DNA from: SZUA-229 sp964531165 | GTDB lineage: Bacteria; Pseudomonadota; Gammaproteobacteria; SZUA-229 | Length of the DNA stretch: 21,814 bases | Assembly: GCA_964531165.1 (NCBI GenBank) | Contig: CAZHEA010000054.1 | Location: 1 to 21,814, forward strand | Reading direction: 5' to 3' | Part shown: in pieces, positions 7,105-14,270 of the stretch | How positions within the stretch are numbered: position 1 is the stretch's first letter | Layout: every line of letters begins with the position of its first letter | Program-made: the position numbers and the translations under genes | Notes under the pieces: model-generated | Database searches by the model: none | Seen by the model: only the letters and a program-made list of their open reading frames with translations | What the model was told of the DNA's origin: nothing

Positions 7105-8721
7105 ATGTGGCGTAATTTAAGTTTAAAAAGAAAAATCATTAGTGTTGCAGGGTTGTTTCTCTCAAGTTTAGTTATTTTAATTGTTATCGCCGGTTATATA
7201 CTGTTAAAACAAAACGATCAGTTTGAATCAGCAGTCCACCTTACCGCCAAAAGAATTGATGCTGCCAGCACTGCAAGGGTTGCCATACTCAGCATGGACC
7301 GAGCCGTACAATCTGTAATCGCTGCTAATGATCCCATGCATATTCGCAAAGCCGCTATTGCATCTATCCGCGGCGGCGCAGGCATGGATGAAGCAATCGA
7401 TAGTCTTAAAGAATCTTTTAATAATGATAATGATGTTTTACTACTTGAAAAAATGCTCAGCCAGTTACGCCCTAAACAAATGTCTATTATTGGCAAAGCA
7501 CGAGCAAATGAAGATGACGAAGCTTTAAAACAGGCAGAAAAAATAGAATCTGAATTTTTAAAAATTTCAAACCTGGCTCAAGCTCTGGTAGTGAAAGCAC
7601 AACAGGAATTAATCGACAAGGTTGCCATCACAAAGCAGCAGTCCCAAAAAATCATTCAAATTCTTGGCTTACTTTTCGCCGCCGGTGTTGTCGTCGGCCT
7701 CATTATTGCTTTAGCGGCGGCAAGAATGATGAGTCGCCCGCTAATCCAGATTGAAGAGTCAATGACCGCTTTAGCCAATGGCGACTTAACCAAAAAAATA
7801 AGTCTTGATGGACATAGTGGTGACGAGATAGGACGCACGATTTTATCACTGTCAACGACAATGGAAAAACTGGCGGATATGCTGGAACAAATGACGAGTG
7901 CTTCAGATAAAGTTTCCGTAGAGTCATCAGAAGTAACCCAGATAGCCCGTGATTTAGGTCTGGTCACCAGCACCATAGATAATAATGTATCGCGTATTGC
8001 AGACGATACACGTCAGGTTGCACAAACCGCTGATACAGTTGTAGATCAGGCAAAAGGTGCATTTGAATATGCACAGATTACATCCAATGCCACCTCTAAT
8101 TCAGTCAAACAAATTAAAAAAACCCTCACGAATTTCAGCAGCTTCAAACAGGACATGGAACAAACCTCTGTGCAAAGCCGGGAACTGGCAGATATTGTGG
8201 GTAAAATTCAAACCATTACCCAGACCATTAGCGGCATATCTGAACAGACCAATTTACTGGCATTAAATGCGGCAATTGAAGCGGCGAGAGCCGGTGAGCA
8301 AGGTCGCGGTTTTGCAGTAGTTGCTGATGAGGTTCGTTCACTGGCGCGACGTACAACTGATGCAGTTGAAGAAATTTCTGCTCTGGTAAGTGGCATTACT
8401 ACCAGTATAGACAATACGGTTAACTCACTAGAAAGTGCCCGCGAACAGGTTGATGAAAATGCCGACCTGTTACAAAAAGCATCTGATGAAAGCAGTACCA
8501 GTTTAGATCAGGCCCAGAATATCAGTACCTCAATGCAGGAGATGCTGGCATTACTGGAAACCCAAAAAGAAGCCACTGGACGCATTGTTCATGCGGTAGA
8601 TGAACTTAATTCGGTAGCCGAAGAAAATAGTGCCAAATCAACAATATTACACACCCATTCGGAACACCTTAATCACGCTGCAACTGAACTGGCAGCTGAA
8701 GTCAGTTTTTTCAAAACTTAA
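7105..8721 (+). CDS. Methyl-accepting chemotaxis protein
   Basis: This is a transmembrane chemoreceptor that controls CheA kinase activity. In 538 residues it has TM1 (about 11-34), a periplasmic all-helical domain (about 35-182) of four-helix-bundle type, TM2 (about 184-207), HAMP (about 208-260) and a long coiled-coil signalling domain. The signalling hairpin tip is fully conserved, EQTNLLALNAAIEAARAGEQ (380-399) running on to GRGFAVVADEVRSLARRT. No haem motif, PAS domain or C-terminal CheR-tethering pentapeptide is seen; it ends AAEVSFFKT. The ligand cannot be told. Only 23 bases separate it from the peroxidase gene, so it probably leads the redox operon. Its promoter should lie in 6926-7104, where TATACT (7046-7051) is a possible -10 without a good -35. 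Confidence 0.94.
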   Translation: MWRNLSLKRKIISVAGLFLSSLVILIVIAGYILLKQNDQFESAVHLTAKRIDAASTARVAILSMDRAVQSVIAANDPMHIRKAAIASIRGGAGMDEAIDSLKESFNNDNDVLLLEKMLSQLRPKQMSIIGKARANEDDEALKQAEKIESEFLKISNLAQALVVKAQQELIDKVAITKQQSQKIIQILGLLFAAGVVVGLIIALAAARMMSRPLIQIEESMTALANGDLTKKISLDGHSGDEIGRTILSLSTTMEKLADMLEQMTSASDKVSVESSEVTQIARDLGLVTSTIDNNVSRIADDTRQVAQTADTVVDQAKGAFEYAQITSNATSNSVKQIKKTLTNFSSFKQDMEQTSVQSRELADIVGKIQTITQTISGISEQTNLLALNAAIEAARAGEQGRGFAVVADEVRSLARRTTDAVEEISALVSGITTSIDNTVNSLESAREQVDENADLLQKASDESSTSLDQAQNISTSMQEMLALLETQKEATGRIVHAVDELNSVAEENSAKSTILHTHSEHLNHAATELAAEVSFFKT

Positions 8722-8744
8722 CACCCCTCTGCCGGAGTAATAAA

Positions 8745-9800
8745 ATGAATCTTTTGTTAAAAAAACTATCCAGAACTTTTAAACTGGCTTTAGGTGCTGG
8801 CTTACTGCTCGGCTCGCCCCTTATTCAGGCGGATGAAAATTATGTTTTTAAAGCCCGGCATAGCAGTTTACAAAAATGGTTGTTAGCCGACGTACCTCCG
8901 CAACCGGCTGACAACCCATTAACACCTGAAAAAATTGCACTGGGTAAAAAATTATTTTTTGATCCTCGCCTGTCCGGTGATGGGAATATGTCATGTGCAA
9001 CCTGCCATAATCCGATGTTTGGCTGGTCGGATGCCTTACCCACAGCTAAAGGTGTAAAAAGCAAAGTATTAGGACGTGCTTCTCCTACAATCATAAATTC
9101 TGGCTTTAATGATATACAAATGTGGGATGGTCGAAAAAACTCACTCGAAGATCAGGCTATGGGCCCCATGGAAGCCACCGTTGAAATGAATATGGATACC
9201 AAAAAATTATTTACCTGGTTAAATAGCAATGAAAGTTACAAAAAAGAATTTGCGAAAACATTTCCCGGTGAAAAAATTGATGCTAATACAGTAAAAAAAG
9301 CCCTTGCATCATATGAACGTACAGTGATAAGCAACACATCACCATTTGATAACTGGGTTAAAGGTGATAAAAATGCACTTACTTCACAACAAATAAAAGG
9401 CTTTAAACTATTTGTTGGCAAAGCAAAATGTGTCGCCTGCCACTCCGAGCCTAACTTCAGCGATTATGGTTTTCACAACTTGGGCCTGAAATCATGGGGC
9501 AATAAAAACCCGGATATGGGGCGCTATGCTCAACGCCCGTTAGGTTTAATGAAAGGTGCATTTAAAACACCAACTTTACGCGACATAGACCGGACTGCAC
9601 CCTATTTTCATGATGGTTCTGCAGCAACTCTCGAAGAGGTTGTCGATCATTACTCTAAAGGCGGTGAAGTAAAAACCAACCTTTCGCCAAGCATGGAAAA
9701 GATTAACTTATCAAGCGAAGAAAAACAGGCTGTCGTTGCCTTTTTACATACCCTGACATCACCTTATAAAGCAGTAACATTACCTGAGCTGCCACGATAA
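8745..9800 (+). CDS. Dihaem cytochrome c peroxidase / MauG-family protein
   Basis: This exported two-haem enzyme belongs to the bacterial cytochrome c peroxidase (CcpA)/MauG family, which uses H2O2 for peroxide removal or protein modification. The signal peptide runs to about residue 29 (SPLIQA). Two haem-binding motifs are present, CATCH (84-88) and CVACH (229-233). GWSD (Trp94) lies between them, and AMGPMEATVEM carries the usual Glu (E147). FKTPTLRDIDRTAPYFHDGS is the family's C-terminal signature. The downstream HYSKGG places Tyr303 about where classical peroxidases have the Met haem ligand, which is a MauG-like feature (inferred from memory of alignments). Length is 351. The Shine-Dalgarno GGAG is at 8735-8738. 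The cupredoxin that follows is a plausible electron donor. Confidence 0.93.
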   Translation: MNLLLKKLSRTFKLALGAGLLLGSPLIQADENYVFKARHSSLQKWLLADVPPQPADNPLTPEKIALGKKLFFDPRLSGDGNMSCATCHNPMFGWSDALPTAKGVKSKVLGRASPTIINSGFNDIQMWDGRKNSLEDQAMGPMEATVEMNMDTKKLFTWLNSNESYKKEFAKTFPGEKIDANTVKKALASYERTVISNTSPFDNWVKGDKNALTSQQIKGFKLFVGKAKCVACHSEPNFSDYGFHNLGLKSWGNKNPDMGRYAQRPLGLMKGAFKTPTLRDIDRTAPYFHDGSAATLEEVVDHYSKGGEVKTNLSPSMEKINLSSEEKQAVVAFLHTLTSPYKAVTLPELPR

Positions 9801-9821
9801 ATATTATTAACTTAACTTTAA

Positions 9822-9836
9822 AGCGTAATTTACGCT
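9822..9836. other. Perfect short palindrome before the cupredoxin gene
   Basis: AGCGTAA-T-TTACGCT is a perfect 7-base inverted repeat with a single central base. It lies in the 47-base gap after the peroxidase gene and just before the cupredoxin Shine-Dalgarno (GGAGA, starting 9838). The one-base centre disfavours a simple hairpin, so it may be a protein-binding palindrome, a small stem with some unpaired loop bases, or chance. Confidence 0.3.
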
Positions 9837-9847
9837 GGAGATAGACA

Positions 9848-10168
9848 ATGAATAAACTAACCGCTATGACAGCACTTGTATTTTTGGCATTTATAACCCA
9901 GGGAGCTTATGCAGCTGAGTTTGAAGTCGCTCAAAAAAACAAATCTTTCACCGTTAAAACATTACAGATAAAAGTCGGTGATACTGTCAGCTTCCCTAAT
10001 CAGGACCCTTTCTTTCATAATGTGTTCAGTTTGTCCGCAGACAAAACCTTTGATTTAGGGTCTTATAAAAAGGGTTCAACTAAAAAGATAACCTTTGATA
10101 AGCCGGGAAAAATTCAGGTTGAATGTGCAATACATCCGAAAATGCAAATGACAATTGATGTCCAGTAA
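9848..10168 (+). CDS. Small periplasmic cupredoxin (plastocyanin-like)
   Basis: This is a predicted type-1 copper electron-transfer protein of 106 residues. The signal peptide ends near GAYA (residue 22). The mature part is a single beta-sandwich domain. The four copper ligands are visible: His57 in PFFHNVF, and Cys93, His96 and Met99 in ECAIHPKMQM, the expected H...C-x2-H-x2-M spacing. Proteins of this sort are often labelled methylamine utilisation protein because of their linkage to MauG-like genes, but nothing here shows methylamine use. It lies between the dihaem peroxidase and a dihaem cytochrome, so shuttling electrons between them is the natural inference. The Shine-Dalgarno GGAGA is well placed. 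Confidence 0.9.
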   Translation: MNKLTAMTALVFLAFITQGAYAAEFEVAQKNKSFTVKTLQIKVGDTVSFPNQDPFFHNVFSLSADKTFDLGSYKKGSTKKITFDKPGKIQVECAIHPKMQMTIDVQ

Positions 10169-10194
10169 ACAACTACATTAACGGTGACATAACT

Positions 10195-10908
10195 ATGCGT
10201 TTAACTATAGGTATTATAATCGGGCTTGTTTGTAGCTTTTCTTTATATGCGGGCTCTGCTGATGAATGTGGACTAGAAGGAAAATCCTGCTTTGAGTATG
10301 GTGCTACTGTTTTTCAAAACAGATGTGCATTATGTCACGGTACTGATGGACTAGGAGAAGGCGTACTATCTCTTTCAATTAAAGACTACCCCAACACCAA
10401 TTTACTTCAACCCAGGCACGGTGAATCAGTCAGTGATGTTGGCAAAGTGATTCGTTATGGTGGCGGCACATTAACAGAAAAGTCTGCAAACAAACCTGTC
10501 AGTAACGAAATGCCTCCGTGGGGTGATGAGCTAACACTTGCGCAGATGGAATCGGTAATAGACTTTGTTATTTATCTGCGATCGGATACTGAAAAAGCCA
10601 TGATATTACTGCGCAAAATTTCTGCTAATTTAAAACCTTCTTTACGAATAGGCCGGGGAATTTTTATGGGCCGCTGTTCCTTATGTCATGGCACATTGGG
10701 ATTGGGCGATGGAAAGATGAGTCGTATTATTAAAGACCCGCCCCCCTTTAACCTGACACTGAGCCGTGCTCCAGATAAGTATCTGAGCGAATTAATACAT
10801 AAAGGCGGAAGTGAAATGGGTCGCTCTCCACGCATGCCTCCTTTTGGTGATGATCTATCAGAGTCTGATATAGCTTCGGTTATTATGTTTATCAAGACTC
10901 TTAGATAG
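10195..10908 (+). CDS. Dihaem c-type cytochrome with two tandem cytochrome c domains
   Basis: This is a periplasmic electron carrier of 237 residues made of two repeats of the same cytochrome c fold. A signal peptide covers about residues 1-22. Domain 1 has CALCHGTDGLGEG (C44, C47, H48) and its Met ligand in MPPWGD (M106). Domain 2 has CSLCHGTLGLGDG (C161, C164, H165) and its Met in MPPFGD (M214). Each domain ends in a matching helix, VIDFVIYLR and VIMFIKTLR, which shows internal duplication. Two further cysteines, C25 and C32, lie just after the signal peptide and could form a disulfide. The Shine-Dalgarno GGTGA precedes the ATG, and the cupredoxin ends 26 bases upstream. Confidence 0.92.
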   Translation: MRLTIGIIIGLVCSFSLYAGSADECGLEGKSCFEYGATVFQNRCALCHGTDGLGEGVLSLSIKDYPNTNLLQPRHGESVSDVGKVIRYGGGTLTEKSANKPVSNEMPPWGDELTLAQMESVIDFVIYLRSDTEKAMILLRKISANLKPSLRIGRGIFMGRCSLCHGTLGLGDGKMSRIIKDPPPFNLTLSRAPDKYLSELIHKGGSEMGRSPRMPPFGDDLSESDIASVIMFIKTLR

Positions 10909-10936
10909 TGATTAATATCATATCTGGATATCATCA
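10909..10936 (+). other. Intercistronic hairpin before the msrP-like gene
   Basis: ATATC (10915-10919) pairs with GATAT (10927-10931). Outside a small bulge, TGAT (10909-10912) pairs with ATCA (10933-10936). It begins directly after the cytochrome stop codon. No T-run of terminator type follows, so it may be an mRNA processing or stability element. Confidence 0.25.
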
Positions 10937-10951
10937 ATTTTAGTATTCGCG

Positions 10952-11914
10952 ATGAATAAAAAATCACATTTTAATCAATACACTGAAAGTCAGATTACTG
11001 ATGAAGTACATTTTACAAATCGACGTAAAATTATTTCTCAGCTCGGTCTGACTTTAGGATCTGCACTGTTAGGCCCTGCACTAGCAGGGAATTCTTTAAC
11101 TGCTGGTGCGACTTCAGCTCTGTGCAACACTTCTTCTAATAATTTAAAAAATCCACAAAATTTAAAACCCAATTCATGGAATGAAATCACCCGTTACAAT
11201 AATTATTATGAATTCACGACTAATAAAGAAGTGGTATTCATGCTCGCCAAAGAACTGAAAACCACACCCTGGACATTAACCATTGAAGGTGAGGTAAAAA
11301 ACACTATCACCCTTGATATAGAATCACTGATTAAAAAATTTGGGCAGCAGGATCGCATTTATCCGTTACGTTGCGTTGAAGGCTGGTCGATGGTTATTCC
11401 CTGGCAGGGGTTTTCATTATGCAAACTACTCGATTTAGTGCAACCAACCGGTGATGCTAAATACATTGAATTTGTCAGCTTACTCAGGCCCGAAGAAATG
11501 ATAGGCCAGCGACAAAACTCGCTGGACTGGCCATATCGCGAAGCGCTACGATTAGACGAGGCCTATCATCCGCTCACTTTTATGGCGACGGGCATGTACG
11601 GCAAAAATGTACCCGCTCAAAATGGTGCGCCGCTCAGACTGGTCGTGCCCTGGAAATATGGTTTTAAAAGTGCCAAAGCCATCACTCATATTCGTTTATT
11701 AAAAGAACAGCCGCAGACCAGCTGGAATTTAGCCGCGACTTCAGAGTATGGTTTTTATGCCAATGTAAATCCACAGGTAGCTCATCCGCGTTGGAGCCAG
11801 AAAAGAGAAAATCGCATTGGTGAGCTGCGCAAAAAACGTACACTTATATTTAATGGCTATGCTGATCAGGTAGCACATTTATATAAGGGGATGGATTTAT
11901 CAGTAAATTATTAA
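10952..11914 (+). CDS. msrP: MsrP/YedY-type periplasmic molybdopterin oxidoreductase
   Basis: In E. coli MsrP is the molybdenum-cofactor subunit that reduces methionine sulfoxide in periplasmic proteins, with electrons from MsrQ. The 320 residues are near E. coli (334). A Tat-type signal is visible: a long n-region, twin Arg 24-25 (NRRKIIS), then LGLTLGSALLGPALAG. The sulfite-oxidase-fold domain contains PLRCVEGWSMVIPWQGF, where Cys141 is the expected molybdenum ligand. PWKYGFKSAKAITHIRL is also typical. The stop codon overlaps the msrQ start (TAATG), a strong sign of translational coupling. The neighbouring cytochrome, cupredoxin and peroxidase genes raise the alternative that this copy works with c-type carriers, but the msrQ partner supports the methionine-sulfoxide role. 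Confidence 0.87.
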   Translation: MNKKSHFNQYTESQITDEVHFTNRRKIISQLGLTLGSALLGPALAGNSLTAGATSALCNTSSNNLKNPQNLKPNSWNEITRYNNYYEFTTNKEVVFMLAKELKTTPWTLTIEGEVKNTITLDIESLIKKFGQQDRIYPLRCVEGWSMVIPWQGFSLCKLLDLVQPTGDAKYIEFVSLLRPEEMIGQRQNSLDWPYREALRLDEAYHPLTFMATGMYGKNVPAQNGAPLRLVVPWKYGFKSAKAITHIRLLKEQPQTSWNLAATSEYGFYANVNPQVAHPRWSQKRENRIGELRKKRTLIFNGYADQVAHLYKGMDLSVNY

Positions 11915-12654
11915 TGCATCCTGTTAGTTTGTTAAAGCAACATCCACTTTTTATCTGGCGTTCAATCTGGCTACTTTTATTACTTCCTGCAGTTACTACT
12001 CTATGGCATTATTATAATCAGACACTGGGCGTTAATCCGTTACAGAAGCTTGAACGCACATCCGGCAATACCGCATTACTTATCTTAATTATCACCCTGA
12101 GCATCACCCCTGCACGCCACTATCTGGCAAAAATTTGTACCGCTATACACTGTAAAGATGGTAAGCGCCTCGCGGACTGGAACTGGCTGATGCGGTGCCG
12201 ACGGATGATTGGCATGTATAGCTTTTTTTATGCATTAATACATGTCAGCATTTACTTTTCTCTGGATCTCGCATTTGAGTGGGAATGGTTTATTTCAGAC
12301 ATAGAAGAAAAACCCTATATCGTTGCCGGCATGCTAAGCATGATTTTACTGATTCCACTAGCGATTACGTCCACCAACAGAATGATGCGCAAACTAGGAA
12401 AAAACTGGCGACGTATTCATAAGTTAATTTATATTATCGCAATTACCGCCATTATCCATTACTGGTGGTTAAGCAAAGTCGGTGTTTATGATGCCTGGTT
12501 ATACAGCTTGTTGATAATGTGCTTGCTGGGCTATCGGTTATTGGTTAAATTTGGCTTTATCAACCCCAACCCGGCTGATGACGGTATGGAAACTAATGAA
12601 ACAGACCGGCTTAAACCAACGATAAATAAGCCAACAAAACAGACATTTCTCTAA
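11914..12654 (+). CDS. msrQ: MsrQ/YedZ-type haem membrane subunit
   Basis: This integral membrane haem b protein of the ferric-reductase-like family passes electrons from the quinone pool or flavin to MsrP. The 246 residues (E. coli about 211) hold about six hydrophobic spans, near residues 12-31, 50-64, 98-118, 137-154, 168-187 and 193-212. Candidate haem histidines are H110 (FFYALIHVSIY), H169 (WRRIHKLIYI) and H182 (AIIHYWW). The loop after TPARHY is longer than I recall for E. coli and carries three cysteines (C75, C80, C95). The C-terminus has a polar extension of about 30 residues. The start overlaps the msrP stop by one base. It is the last gene of the redox block. Confidence 0.88.
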   Translation: MHPVSLLKQHPLFIWRSIWLLLLLPAVTTLWHYYNQTLGVNPLQKLERTSGNTALLILIITLSITPARHYLAKICTAIHCKDGKRLADWNWLMRCRRMIGMYSFFYALIHVSIYFSLDLAFEWEWFISDIEEKPYIVAGMLSMILLIPLAITSTNRMMRKLGKNWRRIHKLIYIIAITAIIHYWWLSKVGVYDAWLYSLLIMCLLGYRLLVKFGFINPNPADDGMETNETDRLKPTINKPTKQTFL

Positions 12655-12663
12655 TTCTGTTTT
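12636..12663 (+). terminator. Possible weak terminator of the redox operon
   Basis: AAAACAGA (12636-12643) and TCTGTTTT (12656-12663) are perfect complements separated by 12 bases that contain the msrQ stop codon. The T-run forms the 3' arm of the stem rather than following a GC-rich stem, so termination would be weak. An independent mgtE transcript downstream would make such a site useful. Confidence 0.3.
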
Positions 12664-12749
12664 CGCACCCGACTTTTCCACTACACTTAGTCACAATACT
12701 TCTATAAAATCATACTTAATAATAAACCATGCACCGGGCTTAAATTAAC

Positions 12750-14114
12750 ATGGTAGACAGCAGCACCGATATCACCGAAAAAACCGCACGGCAATTACAG
12801 ACTCTATCTGATGCGCTGGAGTCCGGAACCCTGCACCATGCCCGTGGCATGCTCAATGCCCTGCACCCTGCAGAAATTGCTCACCTGATTGAATCATTGC
12901 CCGCCAATGAACGTTTAATCATCTGGCCGCTCATTTCCAAAGATCTGGAAGCCGAAGTACTGATTAATCTGGGCGATGAAATTAGACATGGATTAATCAA
13001 AGATATGACGCCGCAGCAGCTGGTACAGGTTGCTGAAGATCTTGAGGTTGATGATTCTGCCGACTTCGTGCAGTCATTGCCGGATACGGTCATCGATCAG
13101 GTTCTACATTCTCTCGACAGCCAGCACCGTAAAATGCTGGAGTCAGTACTGTCATTCCCGGAAGACAGTGCCGGTGGCATGATGAACACCGACACCATCA
13201 CCATTCGTCCAGAGGTGACACTGGATGTGGTATTACGTTATTTACGTCTGCTGGGTGACATTCCCAAACAAACTGACCATCTGATTGTGGTCGACCGGGA
13301 TAACCACTATCTGGGCGTATTGCCACTTTCACAGTTACTCATCACCGAGCCGGGCAATATTGTCGGTGACGTGATGGATGAAACCATTAAGCCGATCCCA
13401 TCTGATATGGAAGACAACGATGTGGCAATGGTGTTTGAAGACCGGGATTTAATTTCATCACCGGTCGTCGATGGCAACAATATGCTGCTCGGACGTATCA
13501 CCGTTGACGATGTGGTTGACGTTATTCGCGAAGAAGCTGACCACTCGGTATTAAGTATGGCCGGCTTGAACGATGAAGAAGACCTGTTTTCACCGGTACT
13601 CCCCAGCTCCCAACGACGTGCCGTCTGGCTCGGCATTAATTTGATCACCGCCTTTCTGGCTTCATGGGTGGTCAGTAATTTTGAGTCGACTCTGGAACAG
13701 GTCGTCACCGTTGCCATATTAATGAATGTAGTCGCCAGCATGGGGGGCATAGCCGGCAGCCAGACCATCACCCTGGTTATTCGCAGTATGGCACTGGGGC
13801 AAATCAGCCGTAGTAACCGGCGCTGGGTATTCAATAAAGAAGTGATGGTAGGACTATTTAACGGCGTCATCTGGGCAGTGGTCGTTGCCGCCATTGCCAC
13901 CCTGTGGTTTGACGATTATTCAGTCGGTCTGGTGATTGCTGCTGCCCTGATTATTAATTTAATCTTTGCCGCGGCTTCCGGAGTCGCGATTCCGATTATG
14001 CTTAAAAAAATGCATATAGACCCAGCCATTGCGGGGAGTGTGATTTTGACCACAATTACGGACATTGTTGGATTACTAGCCTTTCTCGGGCTAGCTACAG
14101 TGTTTTTGCTGTAA
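12750..14114 (+). CDS. mgtE: Magnesium transporter MgtE
   Basis: This is an Mg2+-gated magnesium channel of the inner membrane. The 454 residues match the family (about 450). A cytoplasmic superhelical N domain (about 20-130) rich in LHPAEIAHLIESLP-like repeats is followed by a CBS pair (about 138-255) and a plug helix. A five-span membrane domain begins near RAVWLGINLITAF and includes NVVASMGGIAGSQT. Asp438 in TTITDIVGLL matches the conserved pore Asp. The 95-base upstream gap contains TATAAA near 12705 as a possible -10 but no clear -35, and I see no Mg riboswitch-like structure. In related hprK clusters mgtE tends to follow ptsI directly; here 5.8 kb lies between them. Confidence 0.95.
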   Translation: MVDSSTDITEKTARQLQTLSDALESGTLHHARGMLNALHPAEIAHLIESLPANERLIIWPLISKDLEAEVLINLGDEIRHGLIKDMTPQQLVQVAEDLEVDDSADFVQSLPDTVIDQVLHSLDSQHRKMLESVLSFPEDSAGGMMNTDTITIRPEVTLDVVLRYLRLLGDIPKQTDHLIVVDRDNHYLGVLPLSQLLITEPGNIVGDVMDETIKPIPSDMEDNDVAMVFEDRDLISSPVVDGNNMLLGRITVDDVVDVIREEADHSVLSMAGLNDEEDLFSPVLPSSQRRAVWLGINLITAFLASWVVSNFESTLEQVVTVAILMNVVASMGGIAGSQTITLVIRSMALGQISRSNRRWVFNKEVMVGLFNGVIWAVVVAAIATLWFDDYSVGLVIAAALIINLIFAAASGVAIPIMLKKMHIDPAIAGSVILTTITDIVGLLAFLGLATVFLL

Positions 14115-14134
14115 TACGCACCCACTACCTGATC

Positions 14135-14150
14135 GCGAGCTGAAGCTTGC
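14135..14150. repeat. REP-like intergenic palindrome
   Basis: GCGAGCT (14135-14141) pairs with AGCTTGC (14144-14150) with one G-T wobble. Read on the - strand, the wider segment is TGTAGAAGCAAGCTTCAGC followed by TCGCGATC. This closely resembles the REP-type repeats (TGTAGGAGC...GCTCGCGA) scattered between genes in many gammaproteobacteria. It lies 20 bases after mgtE and could also slow or end mgtE transcription, although no T-run follows. Repeat status is inferred from memory of the family; only one copy is seen in this window. Confidence 0.45.
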
Positions 14151-14206
14151 TTCTACAAATTTAATGACTGGTGCCTCAGTCAGTCGGGGTATATTGAAAT
14201 TCCACC

Positions 14207-14235
14207 ATGAAATACCGCGGCAATTTCGTTATAAT
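14207..14235 (+). promoter_or_regulatory. Predicted sigma-70 promoter for thrC
   Basis: A perfect -10 TATAAT (14230-14235) is preceded after 17 bases by ATGAAA (14207-14212), a 4 of 6 match to the -35 consensus. Transcription would start near 14242, leaving a leader of about 30 bases before the thrC ATG. Confidence 0.55.
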
Positions 14236-14270
14236 CCCCAACCCTGTTAAATGTTTGGCTACGAGACCCC

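Noticed and set aside
7418..7440. Fur-box-like run (AATAATGATAAT) inside the chemoreceptor gene
   Set aside because: It encodes an Asn/Asp-rich stretch (NNDNDV) in the periplasmic domain, far from any promoter. Low-complexity coding explains it.
13790..13805. Additional TGGCAC words as sigma-54 sites, for example in mgtE and in the dihaem cytochrome gene
   Set aside because: None has a GC pair at the right 12-base distance with a TTGC-like element, and they lie inside coding sequence.
13307..13900. A 197-codon open frame on the - strand within mgtE
   Set aside because: It is fully antisense to a well-conserved MgtE with intact CBS and membrane domains. Its translation is S/T/I-rich with no recognisable motif, typical of a shadow frame.
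14194..14235. TTGAAA (14194-14199) as -35 for the thrC TATAAT
   Set aside because: The spacer would be 30 bases, too long. ATGAAA at 17 bases was preferred.
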